This document shows, piece by piece, positions 1 through 6,137 of a DNA stretch of 6,392 nucleotides. The DNA is from Enterococcaceae bacterium. Its GTDB lineage: Bacteria > Bacillota > Bacilli > Lactobacillales > Catellicoccaceae. The position numbers and the translations under genes were made by a program. The stretch's first letter is position 1. Each line of letters opens with the position of its first letter. The DNA lies in NCBI GenBank assembly GCA_030150665.1, contig JASLFJ010000050.1, positions 1 through 6,392 of the forward strand, written 5' to 3'. The notes under the pieces are model-generated. The model was not told where the DNA came from. It saw only the letters and a list, made by a program, of their open reading frames with translations, and searched no databases.

Positions 1-1095
1 CTTTATCAATTGATGTATTTAGATAAAATTCCTAATTACAGCGTTGTTAATGAAGCTGTAAAGATTGCTAAGCGATATCGCCATGAAGGGGTTGCTCGGT
101 TTGTAAATGGGGTGCTTCGTCAAATTTTAAGGCAAGATCAGTGGTTGTTAACATGGCCTTCAGATCGATATGCACGGTTAAGTATTGAGTATAGTGTTCC
201 TGTATGGCTTGTTCAAAAATTTGAGCATGATTTTGGTAGTGAAAAAACAGAAGCGCTGTTAGCCTCTTTACTTCATAAAAGTAAGCTGATGATGCGAAAT
301 GTTCATCCCGATCAAATATCAACAGAAGCACTCTGTGAACAATTAGAAGAAGAAGGTATCGTTGCATCAAAAAGCTCATGGAATGCGTTAGGGATCTGGA
401 TTCAATCCGGGGATGTTTTTCAATCTGAGTTATTTTTAAAAGGATATCTTACTGTCCAAGATGAAAGCTCTATGTTAGTTGCACCTACTTTACAGATTCA
501 ACCTACAGATCACGTTTTAGATATGTGTGCAGCACCTGGAGGAAAAACAGGACATTTAGCTTATTATATAGATCCTAAGCAAGGAGGACGTATTTATGCT
601 TTAGATCAAAGTCAAAAGAAAGTAGATTTGATTCAAGAAAATATGCATCGTCTAGGTTATTTAGACCGAGTAACGTGTTATGTTCAAGATGCAACTCAGC
701 TTGATCAGCGTTTTTCAGGAAAACAATTTGATAAAATTTTATTAGATGCTCCGTGTTCTGGATTAGGATTAATCAGAAGAAAGCCAGATATTCGGTATAC
801 AAAACAGCCTCTAGATTTCAAAGCATTAGCTGATGTGCAAAAAGCATTGTTAAAACAAGCGGTAGCGCATCTTAAAGTAGGGGGGAGACTGACTTATAGT
901 ACATGTACCATTGCCCCAGAAGAAAATGAGCAGGTGATTCAGTGGTTTTTAAAACACTATCCAAATATGCGGTATATTCCGTGGCAACCTGATCATATGC
1001 CTACCACGCCTGTTAAATATGGAATGCAGTTATTACCGTCAGATGCAGATACTGATGGATTTTATATTTGTTGTTTAGAAAAAATTTCAGAATAG
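1..1095 (+). CDS. rsmB: 16S rRNA (cytosine-C5)-methyltransferase RsmB, 5'-truncated by window edge
   Basis: RsmB (Sun/Fmu) transfers a methyl group from S-adenosylmethionine to C5 of cytosine 967 (E. coli numbering) of 16S rRNA. The frame is open from base 1, so the true start lies upstream; 364 codons are visible, and since the family is about 440-450 residues, roughly 80 N-terminal residues are missing. The first ~50 visible residues are the end of the NusB-like RNA-binding domain (LDKIP, VNEAVKIAK, FVNGVLR). The methyltransferase domain follows: SAM-binding motif I DMCAAPGGKTG at 520-552, motif IV DAPCSG with its Cys codon at 754-756, and motif VI STCT with the catalytic Cys codon at 904-906. 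Both family cysteines are intact. The gene ends 9 bases before the PP2C phosphatase, and their co-transcription with a downstream PASTA kinase is the usual Firmicutes order. The call is firm; only the start is unknown. Confidence 0.95.
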   Translation, partial: LYQLMYLDKIPNYSVVNEAVKIAKRYRHEGVARFVNGVLRQILRQDQWLLTWPSDRYARLSIEYSVPVWLVQKFEHDFGSEKTEALLASLLHKSKLMMRNVHPDQISTEALCEQLEEEGIVASKSSWNALGIWIQSGDVFQSELFLKGYLTVQDESSMLVAPTLQIQPTDHVLDMCAAPGGKTGHLAYYIDPKQGGRIYALDQSQKKVDLIQENMHRLGYLDRVTCYVQDATQLDQRFSGKQFDKILLDAPCSGLGLIRRKPDIRYTKQPLDFKALADVQKALLKQAVAHLKVGGRLTYSTCTIAPEENEQVIQWFLKHYPNMRYIPWQPDHMPTTPVKYGMQLLPSDADTDGFYICCLEKISE

Positions 1096-1104
1096 AGGTG
1101 ATAG

Positions 1105-1872
1105 ATGATGGATGTGTATTATCAAACAGATCAAGGACAACGTAGGAAAAATAATGAAGATGCCGTTGGTGTATTTTGGAATAAAGTCAAAATTCCATTA
1201 GGGATTGTTGCTGATGGTATGGGGGGACATCAAGCAGGAGATGTGGCGAGCCAATTACTAATTGACACTTTAGGAAAATCCTGGCAGTTAACACAAATTG
1301 ATTCAAAACGGGCTGCAGAAGCTTGGGTGAGTTGTGAATTATTAAATATTAATCAATTAATTTATGAACAAGGGATGCAAGATGAGGAACGATCTGGTAT
1401 GGGAACTACTGTAGTGTTATCCGTTGCTTTAGGTGAGGATTTATTAATTGCTCATGTTGGGGATAGTAGAGCTTATCTTTATCAAAATAATGAATTACAT
1501 TTAGTGACTGAAGATCATTCTTTAGTCAATGAACTTGTAAAACGGGGAGAGATTACAGAAGAAGAAGCACGTGTACATCCTAGAAAAAGTGTGTTAGTCA
1601 GATCAATTGGGATGCCAGGTTTAGTACAAGTTGATGTTAATTGGTATCAGTGGCAAGCGTATGATCAGTTATTATTATGTTCTGATGGTCTTACTAATAT
1701 GGTAAGTTTTGAGGACATTTCACATATTTTATCTTTATCAGATACGCTTTCTTATAAAGCTTCTCAACTGGTAAGTCAAGCTAATGAAGCAGGAGGCTTA
1801 GACAATATTACGTTACTATTATGGCAGAAAAAAACTTATGGAGTAGAAAGTGAGGTGAATGATTGTGATTGA
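1105..1872 (+). CDS. stp: PP2C-family Ser/Thr protein phosphatase (Stp/PrpC), partner of the PASTA kinase
   Basis: This is a cytosolic, metal-dependent (Mn2+/Mg2+) protein phosphatase that removes phosphates placed by the neighbouring PrkC-type kinase, including those on the kinase itself. The 255 residues match the ~245-255 of bacterial one-domain PP2Cs. Metal-binding and core motifs are all present in order: NNED (16-19), ADGMGGHQAGD (36-46, metal Asp37), GMGTT (98-102), HVGDSRAY (117-124), TEDHS (135-139), SDGLTN (193-198, metal Asp194) and GGLDNIT (230-236, Asp233). There is no signal peptide or membrane segment. The SD GAGGTGAT at 1095-1102 overlaps the rsmB stop region and serves ATG 1105 or the adjacent ATG 1108; many homologues carry one Met, so 1108 is possible. 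The 3' end overlaps the kinase start, implying coupled translation. Symbols prpC, stp and pppL are used for this family in different genera. Confidence 0.96.
   Translation: MMDVYYQTDQGQRRKNNEDAVGVFWNKVKIPLGIVADGMGGHQAGDVASQLLIDTLGKSWQLTQIDSKRAAEAWVSCELLNINQLIYEQGMQDEERSGMGTTVVLSVALGEDLLIAHVGDSRAYLYQNNELHLVTEDHSLVNELVKRGEITEEEARVHPRKSVLVRSIGMPGLVQVDVNWYQWQAYDQLLLCSDGLTNMVSFEDISHILSLSDTLSYKASQLVSQANEAGGLDNITLLLWQKKTYGVESEVNDCD
1852..1867 (+). promoter_or_regulatory. Ribosome binding site and start choice for the PASTA kinase
   Basis: Two in-frame starts compete: ATG at 1859 and GTG at 1865. The only SD-like stretch, GAGGTG at 1852-1857, sits one base before the ATG but seven bases before the GTG, so the GTG is the better-supported start. 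It gives an N-terminus MIEIGRTISERY that lines up with PrkC homologues, which begin just before the 'I-G-x-x-I-x-x-R-Y' segment. The site lies inside the last codons of the phosphatase gene, as expected for translational coupling. Confidence 0.7.
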
Positions 1873-3724
1873 AATAGGTAGAACGATCAGTGAACGGTAT
1901 CAAATTATTGGGAATATTGGTAGTGGTGGCATGGCTAATGTTTATTTAGCTCATGATTTGATTTTAAATCGTCGTGTTGCTGTTAAAGTACTACGTTATG
2001 ATTTTCGAGAGGATCAAAATGCAAAGCGTCGCTTTCAAAGAGAAGCCCTTGCTGCAACAGAACTGGTTCATCCTAATATTGTAGGTGTTTATGATGTCGG
2101 TGAAGAAGATGGCATGCAATATATTGTGATGGAATATGTACGTGGGATGGATCTTAAAGAATATATTCACACACATTATCCTATGACAAACCACCGTGTT
2201 GTTGAAATTATGGAACAAATTTTATCAGCTATTGCTTTAGCCCATGAACATCAGATTATTCATCGAGATTTAAAACCACAGAATATTTTAGTGGATGCTT
2301 TTGGGAATGTGAAAATCACTGATTTTGGCATTGCAATTGCGCTTTCTGAAACCTCATTAACGCAGACAAATACATTACTCGGTTCCGTTCATTATTTATC
2401 TCCTGAACAAGCTCGGGGGGGGATGGCTACTCCACAGTCAGATATTTATGCCTTAGGCATTATTTTATATGAACTGTTAACCGGAACCGTTCCTTTTGCT
2501 GGGGAATCAGCAGTATCAATTGCTCTTAAACATTTTCAAGAAGAGTTGCCATCAGTGCGTCATGTAAATCCTAACGTACCGCAATCTTTAGAAAATGTAG
2601 TCCTTCATGCTACAGCTAAAGAACCTATGGATCGTTATCCTTCAGTTGAAGCGATGCTAAGTGATTTAAGCACTTCTTTATCACCTGAACGGATTAATGA
2701 ACCTAAATTTACTCCACAAGCAATGCATTATGATACGCGTGTGTTAAATTCTGAAGATATCGCAGAAGCAGCGCAACAACCCATATCTCATCATGAAGAT
2801 GATCAAAATGCTAAAGATCAGAAAGTAAAAGCTCAGAAAAAGAAAAAAAGATGGTGGGTATTAGGCGCAATTGTTTTATTTTTTGTGCTTATTTGGGGAG
2901 CGTTTGCTTTAAGTAAACCAAAAACGATTCACGTTCCTGATGTTTCAGGAATGACCGTACCTGAAGCAACACAAACATTAACAGAATTAAACTTAACGGT
3001 AGCTTCTGAAGTCAGAGAGATTGATGATGCTAATATTGAACCAGGACATGTTGTTAAAACAAGACCAGGTGCAAATACAGCTGTGCGGGAAAAAGCAGAG
3101 ATTACCTTATATATTAGTGAAGGTGCAGAGACAGAGACCATACCAGATCTTGTTGGTAAAACATATGATGAAGCAGTGAAAATACTAACATCACTAGGTA
3201 TTTCTCGATCACAAATTGATACTAAAGAAAAAGATAGTGACGAAGCAGAAGGCACTATTATTGATCAAGTTCCAAAAAGTGGCACAAAAGTAGATGTTGA
3301 AGAAGTTAAAATTTTATTAACCAAAAGTAAAGGTGTCTTAGAACATAAAGTAAAATCAGTGATTGGTTGGAGTGAATCAGAAGCAACACAGTACTTAGAA
3401 AATATAGGCGCAGTTGTTTTTGTTAGCTATCAATATTCTAATACTGTAGATTATGGTTATGTGATTGCTCAAAATCCAAAGGCCAATCAAAAAATAAAAG
3501 AAGGAGATCATGTGACCATTACGGTTTCAAGTGGTCCGGCTCCACCGAATAATTCTTATAATTCATCTTCTTCTAGCTCATCTTCTGAAACAATGACGTC
3601 AACAGAATCAACGCTAAGTTCAGAATCGAGTGTGCCTTCAGAATCTTTAGAAACATCAGATACTTCAGCACCTCAAGAAACAGTACCCAGTGAAGAAGCT
3701 TCTCATGTTGGTAATGAATCATAA
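1865..3724 (+). CDS. prkC: Membrane Ser/Thr protein kinase with three PASTA domains (PrkC/Stk/PknB family)
   Basis: This eukaryotic-type kinase senses peptidoglycan fragments or lipid II and phosphorylates proteins of cell-wall synthesis, division and metabolism. From GTG 1865 it has 619 residues. The cytosolic kinase domain (about 10-270) has a glycine loop GNIGSGG (16-22), catalytic Lys41, Glu60, HRDLKPQN (133-140, Asp135) and DFG (153-155). Its Thr-rich activation segment (Thr163, 166, 168, 170) is the usual autophosphorylation region, and SPE is at 179-181. A charged linker ending KKKKR (325-329) leads to one transmembrane helix (330-349), so the C-terminal half is outside. Three PASTA repeats follow, about 353-420, 425-488 and 492-557; the third lacks the usual VPD-type opening. 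A Ser/Thr-rich tail (564-619) with eight consecutive Ser ends the protein. All catalytic residues are intact. A run of eight G lies at 2415-2422. It overlaps stp by 8 bases and is closed by a terminator. Confidence 0.96.
   Translation: MIEIGRTISERYQIIGNIGSGGMANVYLAHDLILNRRVAVKVLRYDFREDQNAKRRFQREALAATELVHPNIVGVYDVGEEDGMQYIVMEYVRGMDLKEYIHTHYPMTNHRVVEIMEQILSAIALAHEHQIIHRDLKPQNILVDAFGNVKITDFGIAIALSETSLTQTNTLLGSVHYLSPEQARGGMATPQSDIYALGIILYELLTGTVPFAGESAVSIALKHFQEELPSVRHVNPNVPQSLENVVLHATAKEPMDRYPSVEAMLSDLSTSLSPERINEPKFTPQAMHYDTRVLNSEDIAEAAQQPISHHEDDQNAKDQKVKAQKKKKRWWVLGAIVLFFVLIWGAFALSKPKTIHVPDVSGMTVPEATQTLTELNLTVASEVREIDDANIEPGHVVKTRPGANTAVREKAEITLYISEGAETETIPDLVGKTYDEAVKILTSLGISRSQIDTKEKDSDEAEGTIIDQVPKSGTKVDVEEVKILLTKSKGVLEHKVKSVIGWSESEATQYLENIGAVVFVSYQYSNTVDYGYVIAQNPKANQKIKEGDHVTITVSSGPAPPNNSYNSSSSSSSSETMTSTESTLSSESSVPSESLETSDTSAPQETVPSEEASHVGNES
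2415..2422 (+). repeat. G8 homopolymer inside the kinase-domain coding sequence
   Basis: Eight consecutive G encode the end of Arg and two Gly of the ARGGM segment, just after the SPE motif of the kinase. In the given sequence the frame is intact. Loss of one G would bring a stop at 2454-2456, and gain of one G a stop at 2470-2472. Both would cut off part of the kinase domain, the membrane helix and all PASTA domains. It is the longest G run in the window; rsmB and stp each contain one G6 run. Confidence 0.85.
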
Positions 3725-3770
3725 AAAGACGAAACATACGGTAAACTAGCCGTATACTTCGTCTTTTTTT
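3723..3770 (+). terminator. Intrinsic terminator closing the rsmB-stp-prkC operon
   Basis: The 5' arm at 3723-3741 pairs with the 3' arm at 3750-3768. There are 11 outer pairs (AAAAAGACGAA with TTCGTCTTTTT), a two-base mismatch, then 6 inner pairs (ATACGG with CCGTAT), closed by an 8-base loop. A run of seven T follows at 3764-3770. The first two bases of the stem are the last two of the prkC stop codon. The A-run on the 5' side would also give a T-run on the opposite strand, but no gene converges here. Confidence 0.92.
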
Positions 3771-3779
3771 CTTGTTTTA

Positions 3780-3788
3780 TGTTATAAT
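3780..3788 (+). promoter_or_regulatory. Extended -10 promoter for the fchA-like/fhs unit
   Basis: TGTTATAAT at 3780-3788 is a perfect extended -10 element (TGn followed by consensus TATAAT). No good -35 is present: the region about 17-19 bases upstream lies in the terminator's 3' arm (best is TTCGTC at 3758-3763). This fits extended -10 promoters, which depend less on a -35. Predicted transcription start is near 3795, giving a leader of only about 10-20 bases. The site lies between a terminator and the next gene, exactly where a new promoter is needed. Confidence 0.75.
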
Positions 3789-3800
3789 AACAAACATATT

Positions 3801-3811
3801 AAGGGGTGAGG
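3801..3811 (+). promoter_or_regulatory. Strong SD overlapping the only conventional start codon of the fchA-like gene
   Basis: AAGGGGTGAGG contains GGGGTGA (3803-3809), which can pair with the 16S rRNA 3' end over seven bases with one G-U pair. The only in-frame conventional start codon, GTG at 3806, lies inside this SD and has no SD of its own upstream. Five bases after GGTGA sits ATC at 3815, the place where a start codon would be expected. The same layout at the next gene (SD, then ATCATG) ends in a normal ATG. Confidence 0.6.
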
Positions 3812-4417
3812 ATCATCGAAGATTATTTAAAACAACTAGCATCAAAATCATCAACACCTGGAGGAGGTGCAGTCTTAGGCGTTAGTGGTGCACAAGGAGC
3901 AGCGCTGATTCAAATGATTAGTGAATTAAGTTTGAATCATCCTAAAAGTCTATTAACCGATGATGAACTTAAAGAAATTCATTATCAAGCAAATCAATTA
4001 CAAATCTATTTTGAACAAAGTATTGAAGATGATATCGTCGCTTTTCAACAGGTGATGGATGCCTATCAATTACCAAAAACTGATCAAACAAGACTACATC
4101 AACTCAATCATGCACTCATGCAAGCAAGAGATGTTGCTTATCATATGGGTATTTCAGCTTATCAGGGTTTAAAATATATTCAAGAACTGTTAGGAAAAAG
4201 TAATCCATGGCTGATTAGTGATTTAGGGATTGCGAGTAGCTTATTTTATACTGTTATTGAAGGTGCTTATTTAACCATTAAAATTAATGAACAAAGCCTA
4301 TCAGAAGGAATTAACACGCAGTGGGAGCATCATGATGGCTATTTATCTTGGCCATCTGATGCTTTAAAGCAACATCAAAATATAATGCGAATAGTTAATG
4401 AGCATTTGTCAAATTAA
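3806..4417 (+). CDS. fchA: FchA/FTCD-C family cyclodeaminase/cyclohydrolase (formimino- or methenyl-tetrahydrofolate)
   Basis: Members of this family act in the cytosol on folate-bound one-carbon units. They are either formimidoyl-THF cyclodeaminase (formimino-THF to 5,10-methenyl-THF plus ammonia) or methenyl-THF cyclohydrolase. The recognised signature is the N-terminal LASKSSTPGGGAV stretch followed by a small-residue helix SGAQGAALIQMISEL; the rest is helical, without membrane segments. Length is 203 residues from GTG 3806, or 200 if translation begins at ATC 3815; family members are about 200-210. The GTG is given here as the conservative start, although the SD fits 3815 better. The next in-frame Met codon lies beyond the conserved PGGG and would destroy the motif. 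The gene has its own promoter and ends 14 bases before fhs, which uses a linked folate intermediate, so a shared pathway is likely. Cyclodeaminase versus cyclohydrolase cannot be settled from sequence alone. Confidence 0.85.
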   Translation: MRIIEDYLKQLASKSSTPGGGAVLGVSGAQGAALIQMISELSLNHPKSLLTDDELKEIHYQANQLQIYFEQSIEDDIVAFQQVMDAYQLPKTDQTRLHQLNHALMQARDVAYHMGISAYQGLKYIQELLGKSNPWLISDLGIASSLFYTVIEGAYLTIKINEQSLSEGINTQWEHHDGYLSWPSDALKQHQNIMRIVNEHLSN

Positions 4418-4431
4418 GGAGTGAAGGAATC

Positions 4432-6105
4432 ATGTATTTATCAGATGAACACATTGCAAAGCAAGCACAGTTATGGCCCATTGAAGAAGTCGCACAAACA
4501 TTAGGAATATCAAAAGATCAACTGTATCAGTATGGACCTTACCAAGCAAAAATAGTTAATGATAAAAAAGAAGTAGCTAAAAAAGGACATACTGTATTAG
4601 TCACTGCAATTAGTCCGACCCCTGCTGGAGAAGGTAAGACGACAACTACGATTGGTTTAGGAGATGCTTTACAAGCACAAGGAGAGTCTGTAGCAATCGC
4701 GTTAAGAGAACCTTCCATGGGACCTGTTTTTGGCAAAAAAGGCGGTGCTGCTGGTGGCGGTAAAGCACAAATTGTGCCAATGGAAGATATTAATCTTCAT
4801 TTTACAGGCGATTTTCATGCGATTACTTCAGCCCATAATTTATTGATGGCAATGCTTGAAAATCATTTATTTCAAGGAAATACATTAAATATTGATCCTG
4901 AACGTATTGTTTGGGGACATGTGATTGATATGAATGATCGCAGTTTAAGACATATTGTAACTGGGCTGAAAAGTTCTCATAGAAATGGAATTCCTCATGA
5001 GTCTTATTTTGAGTTGACGGTTGCCTCTGAAGTGATGGCTATTTTTTGTCTCGCAAAAGATCAAGAGGATTTAAAGAAAAGATTAGGGCGCATTATTGTT
5101 GCATATACTTATGAAGGCAATCCTGTAACTGCAGATGATTTACAAGCCACAGGTGCTATGTTTGCTTTACTACATCATGCATTTTATCCTAATCTTGTAC
5201 AAACTATTGAGCATACTCCTGCATTTGTACATGGTGGACCGTTTGCAAATATTGCACATGGCTGTAACAGTGTTGTAGCTACTAAATTAGCACAACAACA
5301 TGCAGATTATGTGATTACAGAAGCAGGTTTTGGTGCAGATTTAGGTGCTGAAAAGTATTTAGATATTTTATCAAGAGATCCATCTTTAGCGCCTGATGCG
5401 GTTGTTTTAGTAGCAACAGTGCGTGCCTTAAAATATCATGGAGGACTGGATTTAGATCATTTAACCGATCATGATGATCAGGCCAAACTTGCACTCACTC
5501 GTGGATTAGATAATTTATTGCGTCATCTAGATAATCTAGAGCAAGTGTTTGGACAATCCGTTGTGGTTGCGATTAATGTTTTTCCGACAGATATAGAAGA
5601 GGAATGGGAGATCATCAAAAATGCCTGCCGTTTGCGTCAAACTCCTTGTGTATTGTCGAATGTATGGGCAGAAGGGGGTTTAGGAGGAGCAGAACTTGCT
5701 GAAGCTGTTAAGACATTGATTGAACTTCCTAATGAAATCAAATATGCTTATGAACTTACAGATCCGTTATCTGTAAAAATTGAAAAATTGGTTAAAAAGG
5801 TCTATCGTGGCTCTGAGGTTATATGGTCATCTCAAGCGAAGCAGCTATGTACGATGATTGAAGAAAGTCCGTGGGCGAATTATCCTGTATGTGTTGCTAA
5901 AACGCCTTATTCTTTTTCAGCAGATGCAAATAATATTGGTGCGGCAGATCAGTTTGTATTTCCGATTGAAGGATTAAGAGTCTGTGCTGGAGCAGGATTT
6001 ATTGTTGCATACGCACAAGATATTTTAACAATGCCAGGACTGCCAAAACGACCTGCTGCAGAAGATATCGATGTGATTGATTCGAGTATTTCTGGCCTAT
6101 TTTAA
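4432..6105 (+). CDS. fhs: Formate--tetrahydrofolate ligase
   Basis: Fhs (10-formyl-THF synthetase) joins formate to tetrahydrofolate using ATP, supplying formyl groups for purines and initiator tRNA. The reaction is reversible and can yield ATP from 10-formyl-THF. The 557 residues equal the usual bacterial length (about 556-560), so the protein is complete. Visible motifs are the P-loop TPAGEGKTT (63-71), REPSMGPVFGKKGGAAGGG (92-110), PMEDINLHFTGDFHA (116-130), a central AFVHGGPFANIAHGCNS segment, and the conserved end PGLPKRPAAEDID...ISGLF. The start ATG 4432 has an SD AAGGAGTGA at 4416-4424 that begins within the stop codon of the preceding gene, so the two are probably one mRNA and coupled. 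No terminator follows. The family call is very secure; the main direction of the reaction in this organism is open. Confidence 0.97.
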   Translation: MYLSDEHIAKQAQLWPIEEVAQTLGISKDQLYQYGPYQAKIVNDKKEVAKKGHTVLVTAISPTPAGEGKTTTTIGLGDALQAQGESVAIALREPSMGPVFGKKGGAAGGGKAQIVPMEDINLHFTGDFHAITSAHNLLMAMLENHLFQGNTLNIDPERIVWGHVIDMNDRSLRHIVTGLKSSHRNGIPHESYFELTVASEVMAIFCLAKDQEDLKKRLGRIIVAYTYEGNPVTADDLQATGAMFALLHHAFYPNLVQTIEHTPAFVHGGPFANIAHGCNSVVATKLAQQHADYVITEAGFGADLGAEKYLDILSRDPSLAPDAVVLVATVRALKYHGGLDLDHLTDHDDQAKLALTRGLDNLLRHLDNLEQVFGQSVVVAINVFPTDIEEEWEIIKNACRLRQTPCVLSNVWAEGGLGGAELAEAVKTLIELPNEIKYAYELTDPLSVKIEKLVKKVYRGSEVIWSSQAKQLCTMIEESPWANYPVCVAKTPYSFSADANNIGAADQFVFPIEGLRVCAGAGFIVAYAQDILTMPGLPKRPAAEDIDVIDSSISGLF

Positions 6106-6137
6106 TGTGAAGTTCTAGATAAGAAAGGATTAATATC

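Noticed and set aside
68..379. Minus-strand open frame opposite rsmB
   Set aside because: It is fully inside a recognised gene, with no recognisable motif; a shadow frame. The same judgement applies to the shorter minus-strand frames opposite the kinase domain (1991-2218) and the fhs start (4539-4736).
1221..1226. G6 run in stp (and another at 880-885 in rsmB)
   Set aside because: Short enough to be explained by the Met-Gly-Gly and Gly-Gly codons of conserved motifs; slippage is much less likely than at the G8 in the kinase.
2843..2849. A7 run in the Lys-rich segment before the kinase membrane helix
   Set aside because: A-runs of this length are ordinary where several Lys codons occur in A+T-rich genomes; no frame-shifted product of interest follows.
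2929..3255. Open frame of about 108 codons on the minus strand opposite the PASTA region
   Set aside because: It lies wholly inside the clearly coding kinase gene, has a Ser/Val-rich composition expected from the reverse complement of that gene, matches no family I recognise, and has no convincing SD.
3742..3805. Possible riboswitch or small RNA between the kinase gene and the fchA-like gene
   Set aside because: The space is used by the terminator and an extended -10 promoter, and the predicted leader is only about 10-20 bases, too short for a riboswitch.
5466..5480. Palindrome-like GATCATGATGATC inside fhs
   Set aside because: Made by His-Asp-Asp codons of the coding sequence; too short and without regulatory context.
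5526..5540. Near-perfect palindrome TCTAGATAATCTAGA inside fhs
   Set aside because: It arises from repeated Leu-Asp-Asn-Leu codons in the protein; there is no T-run or operator context, so it is probably chance.
6077..6106. Possible promoter before the antiporter: TTGATT (6077-6082), 18-base spacer, TTTAAT (6101-6106)
   Set aside because: Both boxes are imperfect and lie in the end of fhs, where A+T-rich chance matches are common. It is not strong enough to list, but the antiporter could have its own promoter here.
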